A stretch of DNA of 64,000 nucleotides, taken from NCBI GenBank assembly GCA_947492925.1, contig CANLOQ010000009.1:29672-93671 (forward strand). Direction: 5' to 3'. The stretch comes from an uncultured Sulfitobacter sp. Lineage in GTDB: Bacteria; Pseudomonadota; Alphaproteobacteria; Rhodobacterales; Rhodobacteraceae. The notes below the pieces were generated by a model. That model was not told where the DNA came from, did no database searches, and was given only the letters and a program-made list of their open reading frames with translations. Both the position numbers and the translations under genes were made by a program. Below, piece by piece: positions 1 to 8,430 of this stretch (the stretch's first letter is position 1; every line of letters begins with the position of its first letter).

Positions 1-1
1 G

Positions 2-157
2 GGCCTTACGGTCATCATCACCGAACAGAACGCCAATTTTGCGCTGTCGCTGGCCAGCCGTCTTTATGTTCTGGAAGGTGGCCATGTCACCGCGACGGGC
101 ACGGCGGAAGAACTGGCCAAGGATGACCAGCTTGCCAAAAGCTATTTCGGGGCCTGA
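2..157 (+). CDS. ABC transporter ATP-binding protein, C-terminal fragment (LivF-like)
   Basis: Only the last 51 codons lie in the window; the 5' part is cut off by the window edge. The visible peptide starts GLTVIITEQNANFALSLASR and carries the switch-region pattern of the LivF family of branched-chain amino-acid ABC ATPases, in which TVLLVEQN-type residues follow the Walker B strand. It then has the usual LivF tail (LYVLEGGHVTATGTAEEL). Such ATPases power import of branched-chain amino acids, amides or related carboxylates from the periplasm. It ends 74 bp before the hydantoinase gene on the same strand, so the transporter may supply the substrate of the hydantoinase and aldolase genes. That link is inference from gene order. 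The family assignment is fairly secure, the substrate unknown. Confidence 0.8.
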   Translation, partial: GLTVIITEQNANFALSLASRLYVLEGGHVTATGTAEELAKDDQLAKSYFGA

Positions 158-231
158 TCCTGATCACAGACCCTTCCAACTCCCCCCGTCTTGCCTCTAC
201 AGTCGGGCGACTTTGACAGGGACCAGACCGC

Positions 232-2316
232 ATGACAGCACATTCCACCCGCCTTGGCGTCGACATCGGCGGCACCTTTACCGACGTTGTGCTTGAAACG
301 GGCGGTGCGTCCTTTTCCACCAAGGTACTGACCACCTATGCCGCCCCCGAAAACGCCATCATCGACGGCATGCATCAGGTCTGCACCAAGGCAGGCATCA
401 CGCCCGCGCAGATTGAACAAATCATCCACGGCACCACGTTGGCCACCAACGCGCTGATCGAACGGCGCGGTGCCAAGACGGCGCTGATCACCACCCAAGG
501 CTTCCGCGATGTGATCGAAATGCGCACTGAATCGCGTTTTGAGCAATACGATCTGAACCTCACACTGCCCGACCCGCTGCTGCCCCGCCAGATGCGCTTT
601 ACCGTCTCCGAGCGCGTGAATGCCAAGGGCGAGGTGATGATCCCGCTGGACCGCGCAGAGGTCGAGGAATTGGCGGAGCGCATCGCCGCCACTGGCGTGG
701 AAAGCATCGCCGTGGGCCTTATTCATTCCTACCTCAACCCCGATCACGAACGCTTGGTGCGTGATGTGCTGGCCGACAAATTACCCGGCGTATCAGTCTC
801 TATCTCTGCCGAAGTCTCGCCCCAGATGCGCGAATACGAACGCTTCAACACTGTCGTTGCCAACGCCTATATCAAACCGCTCATGGCGTCCTATCTGGGG
901 CGTCTTGAGGAGCGGCTGAAGGGCGAGGGCGTTACCTGTCGCATCTTCCTGATGCACTCCGGCGGGGGCATCATCTCGATCCAGAATGCCGCTGATTTCC
1001 CCGTGCGGCTGGTTGAATCCGGGCCCGCGGGTGGCGCGGTTTTCGCCGCCCACATCGCGGCGCGCTACGGGATCGACAAGGTGCTTAGTTTCGACATGGG
1101 CGGCACCACGGCCAAGATTTGCCTGATCAAGAACCAGACGCCCAAAACCAGCCGTGTGTTCGAAGTTGCCCGCACCTATCGTTTCAAAAAAGGCTCCGGC
1201 ATGCCCATTTCAATCCCCGTGATCGACATGGTGGAGATTGGCGCGGGCGGCGGCAGTCTGGCCCATGTGGATGCCATGCGGCAGATCCGTGTTGGTCCTG
1301 AAAGTGCCGGGTCAGAGCCGGGACCGGCCTGTTACGGTCGTGACGGCACGCGCCCTGCGGTGACGGACGCCGATCTGGTGCTGGGCAAGCTGGACCCAGA
1401 CAATTTCGCGGGCGGGTCGATCCCGCTTTATCCCGACCAGTCAAAAACCGCGCTGCACAAACATATCGGTGGCACCCTCGACATGGACGCGACCGAAGCC
1501 GCCTTTGGCGTCGCCGAAGTGGTGGACGAAAACATGGCCAACGCCGCCCGCGTGCATGCGGTGGAAAACGGCGAAGACCTGTCAGAATACACCATGATCG
1601 CCTTTGGCGGTGCCGCCCCACTGCACGCCGCGCGCCTGTGCGAGAAGCTGGGCGTTGACCGCTTGCTGGTGCCGCCCGGTGCCGGTGTCGGCTCTGCCAT
1701 CGGTTTTCTGCGCGCGCCCTATAGTTTCGAGGCGAACCGCTCCGTCTACATGAAGCTCAGCGATTTTGACGGCCCGCGCATCCGCGATCTGCTGACCGAA
1801 TTGCAGGGTGAGGCGACAGGTTTTGTGCGCACCTGCGACGCGGTCAGCCCGATCCTGTCCGAGTTCAAGGTCTACATGCGCTACACCGGGCAGGGCTGGG
1901 AAATCCCAATTGATCTGACCGAAGAACAGGCGATGAACCCCGATGCGGCGACATTCCAAGCGCGGTTTGAAGAAGACTACGCAAAGCTCTTTGGCCGCAC
2001 CGTCGCGGGCATGGACATTGAAATTACAGTCTGGTCCGTCAACGCCACCACACCGCCCGAGAAGGTCACCCCCATCGCAGCACAACCCGCCACCGATGCC
2101 GCCGCCACCACCGGCACACGCGACATTTTCGATGCCGCCAGCGGTGCCTTTGCGCAGGCGGACATCATTGATCGCACCACCCTCACAAGCGGTCAAACCA
2201 TCACCGGCCCCGCCGCTGTGACCGAGGATGAAACCACCATCATCATCCCCGCCAGCCGCACCGCCATGCGCCAGCCCGACGGCTGTATCGACATCACCGC
2301 AGGAGGCCGCCCATGA
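232..2316 (+). CDS. hyuA: Hydantoinase/oxoprolinase subunit A (HyuA-type, ATP-dependent)
   Basis: This 694-residue protein has the usual HyuA length. The N-terminus RLGVDIGGTFTDVV is the first phosphate-binding loop of the ASKHA-type ATPase fold. HGTTLATNALIERRGAKTAL follows near residue 65, SGPAGG near residue 264, and a second loop, SFDMGGTTAK, near residue 287. The family couples ATP hydrolysis to opening or carboxylating small amide or ketone substrates such as N-methylhydantoin, 5-oxoproline or acetone; the exact substrate cannot be read from sequence. The gene overlaps the B-subunit gene by 4 bp, which suggests coupled translation of a cytoplasmic AB complex. The start is an ATG preceded by AGGGACC. 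With the downstream aldolase and the upstream ABC transporter fragment it probably forms an uptake and degradation operon. Confidence 0.93.
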   Translation: MTAHSTRLGVDIGGTFTDVVLETGGASFSTKVLTTYAAPENAIIDGMHQVCTKAGITPAQIEQIIHGTTLATNALIERRGAKTALITTQGFRDVIEMRTESRFEQYDLNLTLPDPLLPRQMRFTVSERVNAKGEVMIPLDRAEVEELAERIAATGVESIAVGLIHSYLNPDHERLVRDVLADKLPGVSVSISAEVSPQMREYERFNTVVANAYIKPLMASYLGRLEERLKGEGVTCRIFLMHSGGGIISIQNAADFPVRLVESGPAGGAVFAAHIAARYGIDKVLSFDMGGTTAKICLIKNQTPKTSRVFEVARTYRFKKGSGMPISIPVIDMVEIGAGGGSLAHVDAMRQIRVGPESAGSEPGPACYGRDGTRPAVTDADLVLGKLDPDNFAGGSIPLYPDQSKTALHKHIGGTLDMDATEAAFGVAEVVDENMANAARVHAVENGEDLSEYTMIAFGGAAPLHAARLCEKLGVDRLLVPPGAGVGSAIGFLRAPYSFEANRSVYMKLSDFDGPRIRDLLTELQGEATGFVRTCDAVSPILSEFKVYMRYTGQGWEIPIDLTEEQAMNPDAATFQARFEEDYAKLFGRTVAGMDIEITVWSVNATTPPEKVTPIAAQPATDAAATTGTRDIFDAASGAFAQADIIDRTTLTSGQTITGPAAVTEDETTIIIPASRTAMRQPDGCIDITAGGRP

Positions 2317-4016
2317 CCCACTCAACAGTCGCCTATCAGGTCATGTGGAACCGTCTGATTTCCGTGGTGGAGGAACAGGCCCAAGCCCTTGTGCGCACCG
2401 CCTTTTCCACCTCCGTGCGTGAGGCAGGCGACCTCTCCGCTGGCGTCTATGACACCCAGGGCCGCATGCTGGCGCAAGCCGTCACCGGCACACCGGGCCA
2501 CGTGAACGCGATGGCCGATGCCGTTGCCCATTTCATCCGCCGCATCGGGCGGCAGAACATTCTTGAGGGTGACATCTACATCACCAACGACCCGTGGGAG
2601 GGCACCGGCCACCTGCACGACATTACGATGGTCACCCCGTCGTTTCACAATGGTGTGCTGGTCGGGTTTTTTGCCTGCACCGCTCATATCGTCGACATCG
2701 GCGGGCGCGGTTTCGGGGCCGATGCGCAATCGGTCTACGAAGAAGGCCTCTATATCCCCATCATGAAATTCGCGGACCAAGGCACCGTCGATGAAACCCT
2801 GACCCGGATCATCAGAGGCAACGTGCGCGAACCGGATCAGCTGATCGGGGACATTTACGCGCTGGCCACCTGTAACGAAATCGGCCACCGCCGGCTGATC
2901 GACATGATGCAGGAATTTGACCTCGACACGCTCGACGGCATCGCCGCCTTCATCCTCGACAACTCCCGCCGCGCCACGCTGGAGCGCATCGCCGCCCTGC
3001 CGCGCACATCGGCAGAGGGGGAAATGACCGTAGACGGCTTTGACGTGCCCATCACCCTCAAGGTGCGCGTCACGGTGAACGACGATCATATCATGTCGGA
3101 TTTCAACGGTACTTCGGGTCTCGACAAAAAAGGCATCAACTGCCCGCTTGTCTATACCAAGGCCTACGCCTGTTATGCGCTCAAGGTCGCCATTGCGCCC
3201 GAAATCCCCAACAACGCGGCCTCATTGGAACCTTTCCGCATCAGTGCGCCCGAAAACACCATCGTCAACGCCCTGCACCCCGCGCCCGTGGCCCTGCGCC
3301 ACATCGTCGGGCATTTCGTACCCGATGTGGTGTTCAACGCGTTCGACCAGATCGTGCCCGGCCTTGTGCCCGCCGAAGGGGCAGGGTGCCTGTGCAACTT
3401 TCAGGTCTCGCTGCGCCCCCGTACCGATGCACCGGCTCCCGCCGATGCACGCCGCTCCGAAGTGCTCACCTTCAACTCCGGCGGCTCCGGCGCGCGGCCT
3501 GAATTTGACGGTCTGAATGCCACCGCTTTCCCGTCTGGCGTAATGACAATGCCGATTGAGGCCACCGAACACGCAGGCCCCGTGATCATCTGGCGCAAGG
3601 AGCTACGCCCCGATTCAGGAGGGGCCGGCAAAACGCGCGGCGGTCTGGGGCAATATATGGAAGTCGGTGCTATGGTGGGCCATGAATTCGACATTCAGGC
3701 CATGTTCGACCGGGGCCAGCATCCCGCCCGTGGCCGTCGCGGCGGTGGGGAAGGGGGACGCACCACCATTGCGCAGGACGACGGCACGAAAATGCACGTC
3801 AAAGGCAAGCAATTCGTGCCGCATGGCCGCCGCGTGGTCATGGCTTTTCCCGGCGGGGCCGGGTACGGCGATCCTGCGCAGCGTGACCCGGCGCTGGTAA
3901 AACGCGACCTTGCGCGCGGCTATATCTCGCCCGAGGCTGCCGCCCGCGATTATGGTCTCTCTGAAACCGATATCGCGGATATTCTGGCTGCCGCCGCCAA
4001 GGGAGAAACCTTCTGA
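2313..4016 (+). CDS. hyuB: Hydantoinase/oxoprolinase subunit B (HyuB-type)
   Basis: This 567-residue protein matches the hydantoinase B family in length and sequence. It starts with a VMWNRLISVVEEQAQALVRT-type N-terminus. It carries the family segment GHVNAMADAV near residue 65 and the TNDPWEGTGHLHDITMVTP segment near residue 90, and has a glycine-rich C-terminal part (GGAGKTRGGLGQ, PGGAGYGDP). It is the partner of HyuA, and the pair acts as one ATP-dependent amidohydrolase or carboxylase in the cytoplasm. The start overlaps the hyuA stop (ATGA), and its stop overlaps the aldolase start (TGATG), so the three genes are almost certainly cotranscribed. No truncation or odd residue was noticed. 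Confidence 0.93.
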   Translation: MTHSTVAYQVMWNRLISVVEEQAQALVRTAFSTSVREAGDLSAGVYDTQGRMLAQAVTGTPGHVNAMADAVAHFIRRIGRQNILEGDIYITNDPWEGTGHLHDITMVTPSFHNGVLVGFFACTAHIVDIGGRGFGADAQSVYEEGLYIPIMKFADQGTVDETLTRIIRGNVREPDQLIGDIYALATCNEIGHRRLIDMMQEFDLDTLDGIAAFILDNSRRATLERIAALPRTSAEGEMTVDGFDVPITLKVRVTVNDDHIMSDFNGTSGLDKKGINCPLVYTKAYACYALKVAIAPEIPNNAASLEPFRISAPENTIVNALHPAPVALRHIVGHFVPDVVFNAFDQIVPGLVPAEGAGCLCNFQVSLRPRTDAPAPADARRSEVLTFNSGGSGARPEFDGLNATAFPSGVMTMPIEATEHAGPVIIWRKELRPDSGGAGKTRGGLGQYMEVGAMVGHEFDIQAMFDRGQHPARGRRGGGEGGRTTIAQDDGTKMHVKGKQFVPHGRRVVMAFPGGAGYGDPAQRDPALVKRDLARGYISPEAAARDYGLSETDIADILAAAAKGETF

Positions 4017-4801
4017 TGAAACTCGCGCACAACCTTTTCACTGCGGCCCTTGCCAAAGGCGACAAGCAGATCGGCCTATGGATCAGCCTGTCAAACAACT
4101 TTGCCGCCGAAGTTGTCGCCCACACCGGTTTCGACTGGGCGCTGGTCGATATGGAGCACAGCCCCAACGATTATTTCAGCGTGCTGGGCCAGCTTCAGGT
4201 CTTTGCCGCAACGAACACAACCGCCATCGTGCGCGTCGAATGGAATGATGCCGTTGCCGTCAAACGCCTGCTTGATCTGGGCGCGCCGGGCCTGCTTTTC
4301 CCGATGATCCAGTCGGTCGAGGAAGCCCGCGCCGCCGTTGCCGCGACCCGCTATCCCCCGCATGGCATCCGCGGCGTGTCGGGTGCAACCCGCGCCACCA
4401 AATTTGGCCGCGTCACCGATTACACCCAGCGCGTCGAACGGGAAACTACTGTCCTGCTGCAGCTTGAAACCCGCGCTGCGGTAGAGCAGGCCGAAGCCAT
4501 CGCGGATGTTGACGGCGTGCACGGTATCTTCTTTGGCCCTGCGGATATCGCCGCTGACATGGGTAAACTGGGCAAACCACTCGACCCCGAGGTCTGGTCG
4601 CTCATCCGTCCCGCCGCACAAAAGCTGATGGCCAAGGGGATGCCCGTCGGCACTCTCGTCAATGATCCGGCATTCGCGGCGGAACTGCTGAACGAAGGTT
4701 TCACCTTTGTCGCCTGCGGCACCGACACCGTCCTTTTGGCCCGCGCCAGTGACACTCTGCTGCAAAAAGTGAGGTCGCGTGTTGCTGGGCAAACCGAATG
4801 A
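4016..4801 (+). CDS. HpcH/HpaI-family aldolase
   Basis: This 261-residue protein belongs to the class II, metal-dependent HpcH/HpaI aldolase family. That family includes 4-hydroxy-2-oxoheptane-1,7-dioate aldolase and 2-dehydro-3-deoxyglucarate aldolase. Diagnostic segments are IGLWISLSNNFAAEVVAHTG at the N-terminus, FDWALVDMEHSPND near residue 40, PHGIRGVSGATRATKFG near residue 120 and GVHGIFFGPADIAADMG near residue 165. The Glu of QLETRAA and the Asp of GPADIA are the expected metal ligands. It would cleave a 4-hydroxy-2-oxo acid to pyruvate (or a related keto acid) plus an aldehyde. Its start overlaps the hyuB stop, so it probably handles a product of the hydantoinase step. Family is secure; substrate is not. 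Confidence 0.92.
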   Translation: MKLAHNLFTAALAKGDKQIGLWISLSNNFAAEVVAHTGFDWALVDMEHSPNDYFSVLGQLQVFAATNTTAIVRVEWNDAVAVKRLLDLGAPGLLFPMIQSVEEARAAVAATRYPPHGIRGVSGATRATKFGRVTDYTQRVERETTVLLQLETRAAVEQAEAIADVDGVHGIFFGPADIAADMGKLGKPLDPEVWSLIRPAAQKLMAKGMPVGTLVNDPAFAAELLNEGFTFVACGTDTVLLARASDTLLQKVRSRVAGQTE

Positions 4802-4962
4802 TAGATCAGACTTAATAATTACATAAATCTGATTATCGCGATTCATCCCGGCGAAGGGGTAGGTTCACAAACGAAGTGCAACCTAGATTGCACACCACGC
4901 ACCTTCGACCGCTATTTCACGGTGAAAACCAAACGCATCGTGCCAAGACCCCCAAGAAAGCT

Positions 4963-7900
4963 CTAGAACTTCGCAATCAGGTTCAGGAAAACCCCTTCGT
5001 CGTCAAACGTCAGATCCGTCAGATCGTCCGAGAAGCGGCCGCTGTTGTACCCGACACCCAGCTTCACGTTTTTACCAAGATGACGGTAGGCCGCGCCCAG
5101 CACGCCGAATTCGGTCAGCCCCGCATCAGACGCGTTCAGATAACGCCCTTCTAGCAGCAGATCCCATTTATGGGTCAAGTGATAGCGCGCATTGATCACA
5201 CCAAGATAGGCATCATTGTCGGCCAGCGGGATGTCTTCCTGCGGGCTGGATTGCCCCCAGCGCCCGCCGATCTTGGCACCCAGCGTCCACTGCGGATTAA
5301 GGTCATAATCCAGATCAAGCGACATCACATGGCTCACCTGACGCGGCCCGCGTTCGGTGGAACTGTCAATCTGCTGGCCTACCGTATCCTTGAGGAAACG
5401 GTATTTGAAGAGCAGGTTCAAACGGTCGCTCAGCGCCGGGCGGAAGGCATAGCCCACTTGCGCATCGATGTATTCACCCGAGGTCAGCGACGTACCGTCG
5501 GTATCGGTGTCCGCATAGTCGAAAGAGAACAGCAGCCGCTGGTCCTCGTTGATCTTGTAGCGCCCGCTGGCGACAAACAGGAATGCATCGGAATCGCGGC
5601 TCACGCCGTTGGTCTCTCCCCGGTCGCGCCGGGCTTCGGCCCGCCCGCTCAGGCTCAGACCCGTCTCGTTCTCATAGCGCGCGCCAAAAGACAGCGCCTT
5701 GCGGTCCAGCGTGCCGTCAATCGCGTCAACTGTGCCGTATTCGAAATTGCCCGTCAGGGTCAGCTCTTCGGTGGTGCGGTATTCCACACCGTAGGTGCTG
5801 GTCAGCGATTTGTGCTGCCCGAACATGTCATAGGTGTTTTCCGCATAGACATCGACGTCCGCACCCAGCTTGCGACGCCCGCCCGCCACGAATTGCCCAC
5901 GGTCACGACCCACCAGCGTGGCACCGGAGAATTCACGCCCCGGATCAAGAGTATAGCCCAGATAAATCGAATTATCCTCGGGCGAGGTATAGGTGAAAAG
6001 CGCCGCACCCGCCGCGCCCAGCGATCCGTCTGAAATCTCCCCCTCAAAGGTCCAGTTCTCGGCAAAACGGTAGCGCAGGCCCGCGCCCGCGCGGTCGTTT
6101 TTCTCAATCTCGCCAGTGCGGGACACGGTAGACTGACCAAAGACGTACCACGCAAAATCATCGTTCGGGGTGAAGGTTGCGCGCACCGCAACATCTGTGC
6201 GGCTGCCATCCTTGAGCGTGGTTGTTGCCGTGGCACCGGGGTTGTTCCGGTCCACATGCTCGACCCCGAAATCCAGCGTTAGCGTGTCAGTCACGACATA
6301 CCGCGCCTCGACCCCGCCTTCGCGGTCGGTCTTGCCATCCGCATTCTCGAAACTGTCGAAATAGACGCGGTAGCTCAGCCGTTCGGAAGGCTGGATATCA
6401 ATCGATACGCCCCAAAGTTCCTCATCCACCGTGGTCTGGTAATCCAGCGTCGAAAAGCCCGCATCGCGCGTCTCATAATAAGCGGCGATGCTGCCGGGTG
6501 TCGCAAGCCCCAGATCAGCCAGATCAATCTGCGTGCGCACCGCGACGCCGTCACCGGTGCCGTCCTGCACGCCCGCCGTCTCGCGGTTTTCGATGATCAG
6601 GCCACCGTCGATAGAGAAGCTTGAGCCAAATCCCGGCCCTTCGGTTTCGGCGTATTCAAGCGCGATGAAACTGCGCTCGCTCAACTCCCACAACAGATCA
6701 ACCGATTGCGCGGTCTGGTCCGCGATGTCGGTCTGCTCAACCATGCCCGTGTAGCCTAGGCGCAGGTTGTCACCGATCCACCCTTCAACACGACCGCCGT
6801 AGGTATAGCCGTCAACGCCGCCCACCGGTGGGGTAAAGGCATAATTCGCCACCAGCACCACATCAAACGCGCCGCCCGGGTCGCTGACTACGGTGCCCGA
6901 TCCGACCGTCCCGCTCAGCGGTTCGGTCAGGATGATCGTGCCCTGAATGTAGTTGATCCGGTAATCGCTGCCCGGTGTCAGCTGGCGCGTCTCAACCACA
7001 CGTCCCGTGGTTCGGTCGCGTATTTGAATAGACAGGTTTTCACTGTCCACCGCGATGTCCTGCCGTTGCAGGAAATAGACCGATCCACCGGTGCCCAGAA
7101 ATGTATCACGCCCCGGCAGGCGGTCAGGGTTTGCGGCATAGCCCTCAACGCTGATTTTCGATTGCCCCCGCGAGGTGGTCGCCTCACTGCGGTAGGCGCC
7201 TTGCAAACCGTAAAGCGTGCGTTCATCGCGCAGGTAATAGCCGCCCGTCACGGTGGATTTGTAATTGCCCCACATGATATGACTGCCACCCTTTTCCGCG
7301 CGCAGAAAGAACTTGCCGTCGGTGGGGGCACCTTCCTCAAAGGTGCTGTCATCGCCGTAGACCGGATAGGCGTTCTGCCGTTGCAAACGGATCAGCACGT
7401 TCACCGGGTCCTTCTCATCCAGATCACGGAACAGGTTCGACAACTCGTCCTCGCCCGTGTCCACCGACCCGGTCAGCACCCAACCGTTCTGTGTCTTGCC
7501 CTTGGCATAGCCCGCAAGCCGCCCGTAGCTGAACGTGCGGTCAAATTCGCCGCCGGCGGCATCAACACCACCCTCCAGGCGCACGCCATAGGTCAGATCG
7601 GCAATGCCCGTGGCAAACCATTCGCTGCGCGGAATTTCGATGTCACGCTCAATATAGGTATCTTCGCCCGCACCGCTGACCTGCACCGCGATGGCCTGAT
7701 TGCCCGCAGGCAGAATACGCTGGATCACAAAGCTGCCGCTTGGGTCGGGGCGCACGGTTTCGCCCAGCGTGTTGACCACCGCACCGGCGCGCACATCGGT
7801 GCCGCTCACGGTGACAGCCCCGCCGTAAACGGGGATACGACGTCTGCTGGTACTGTCCTCACCCAGTTCAGGTGGCGGGGCCTGAAGATCGGTCGGAACA

Positions 7901-8418
7901 TCGCCTGCCCCGCCGGGCCGCAGGGGCAGCGGCAGGGTCTCATCATAACGCCCGCGCGCGTCATAGACGCGGTAGGTCAACAGCAGGTTCTCGCCCTCTG
8001 GCATGACCAGAGATGCGGTACCATTGGCCGCAATGGGTGCCCGCGCAAGCACCCGCGCACCGCCCCGGGCCGCCGGGTCAGTGACGCGAATTTCACCCCG
8101 CGTCACATAGGCCGGATAGTTCATCTGGCTCTGTACCTCGATCACGTCACCGGGGCGCGGGGCGCGCGCATTGGTGACAATTGCCTTCAGGCGCGGCTGC
8201 ACCTCCAGCCCGTCGAAACGCACCTGCAACTGTGCCCGCGCCAGCGCGATATCCTCACGCGCCTGCGTGGTGGACACCCTTGGGTCACCCGCAACCTGCG
8301 CGCCGTTGATTGAAATGGCAAAGCCTTCCTGCGCGCGCGCGTTCGCGGCCACACAAAGCGCCAGCACGGAAACACCCGTCAGTGCGGCGCGGCGGGAAGA
8401 GTTCTTCAGTCGGATCAT
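4963..8418 (-). CDS. Large outer-membrane beta-barrel protein, partner of the giant repeat protein
   Basis: This is a 1,151-residue exported protein. Residues 1-29 form a Sec signal peptide (MIRLKNSSRRAALTGVSVLA, ending near ANARA). Up to about residue 255 there are beta-sandwich-like segments, including an Ig/carboxypeptidase-like stretch (AGAVVNTLGETVRPDPSGSF) and the junction IEIPRSEWFATGIADLTYG. The remaining roughly 880 residues alternate amphipathic strands rich in Y, F, W, G and D and end in LNLIAKF, a typical terminal beta-signal with a final Phe. This predicts a large outer-membrane barrel. It begins 12 bp after the stop of the giant gene on the same strand, so the two are very likely one operon. 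It may anchor, export or display the giant protein; I recognise no named family. No TonB box or plug domain was seen. Confidence 0.85.
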   Translation of the reverse strand: MIRLKNSSRRAALTGVSVLALCVAANARAQEGFAISINGAQVAGDPRVSTTQAREDIALARAQLQVRFDGLEVQPRLKAIVTNARAPRPGDVIEVQSQMNYPAYVTRGEIRVTDPAARGGARVLARAPIAANGTASLVMPEGENLLLTYRVYDARGRYDETLPLPLRPGGAGDVPTDLQAPPPELGEDSTSRRRIPVYGGAVTVSGTDVRAGAVVNTLGETVRPDPSGSFVIQRILPAGNQAIAVQVSGAGEDTYIERDIEIPRSEWFATGIADLTYGVRLEGGVDAAGGEFDRTFSYGRLAGYAKGKTQNGWVLTGSVDTGEDELSNLFRDLDEKDPVNVLIRLQRQNAYPVYGDDSTFEEGAPTDGKFFLRAEKGGSHIMWGNYKSTVTGGYYLRDERTLYGLQGAYRSEATTSRGQSKISVEGYAANPDRLPGRDTFLGTGGSVYFLQRQDIAVDSENLSIQIRDRTTGRVVETRQLTPGSDYRINYIQGTIILTEPLSGTVGSGTVVSDPGGAFDVVLVANYAFTPPVGGVDGYTYGGRVEGWIGDNLRLGYTGMVEQTDIADQTAQSVDLLWELSERSFIALEYAETEGPGFGSSFSIDGGLIIENRETAGVQDGTGDGVAVRTQIDLADLGLATPGSIAAYYETRDAGFSTLDYQTTVDEELWGVSIDIQPSERLSYRVYFDSFENADGKTDREGGVEARYVVTDTLTLDFGVEHVDRNNPGATATTTLKDGSRTDVAVRATFTPNDDFAWYVFGQSTVSRTGEIEKNDRAGAGLRYRFAENWTFEGEISDGSLGAAGAALFTYTSPEDNSIYLGYTLDPGREFSGATLVGRDRGQFVAGGRRKLGADVDVYAENTYDMFGQHKSLTSTYGVEYRTTEELTLTGNFEYGTVDAIDGTLDRKALSFGARYENETGLSLSGRAEARRDRGETNGVSRDSDAFLFVASGRYKINEDQRLLFSFDYADTDTDGTSLTSGEYIDAQVGYAFRPALSDRLNLLFKYRFLKDTVGQQIDSSTERGPRQVSHVMSLDLDYDLNPQWTLGAKIGGRWGQSSPQEDIPLADNDAYLGVINARYHLTHKWDLLLEGRYLNASDAGLTEFGVLGAAYRHLGKNVKLGVGYNSGRFSDDLTDLTFDDEGVFLNLIAKF

Positions 8419-8430
8419 GGCTTTTCCCCC

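Noticed and set aside
4805-4833. Inverted repeat ATCAGA/TCTGAT after the aldolase gene
   Set aside because: Only 6-bp arms with a 17-nt loop and no T-run, so it is not a credible terminator.
5170-8313. Long plus-strand frames opposite the outer-membrane barrel gene
   Set aside because: Same reason: frame shadows of a GC-rich gene, with no recognisable protein features.
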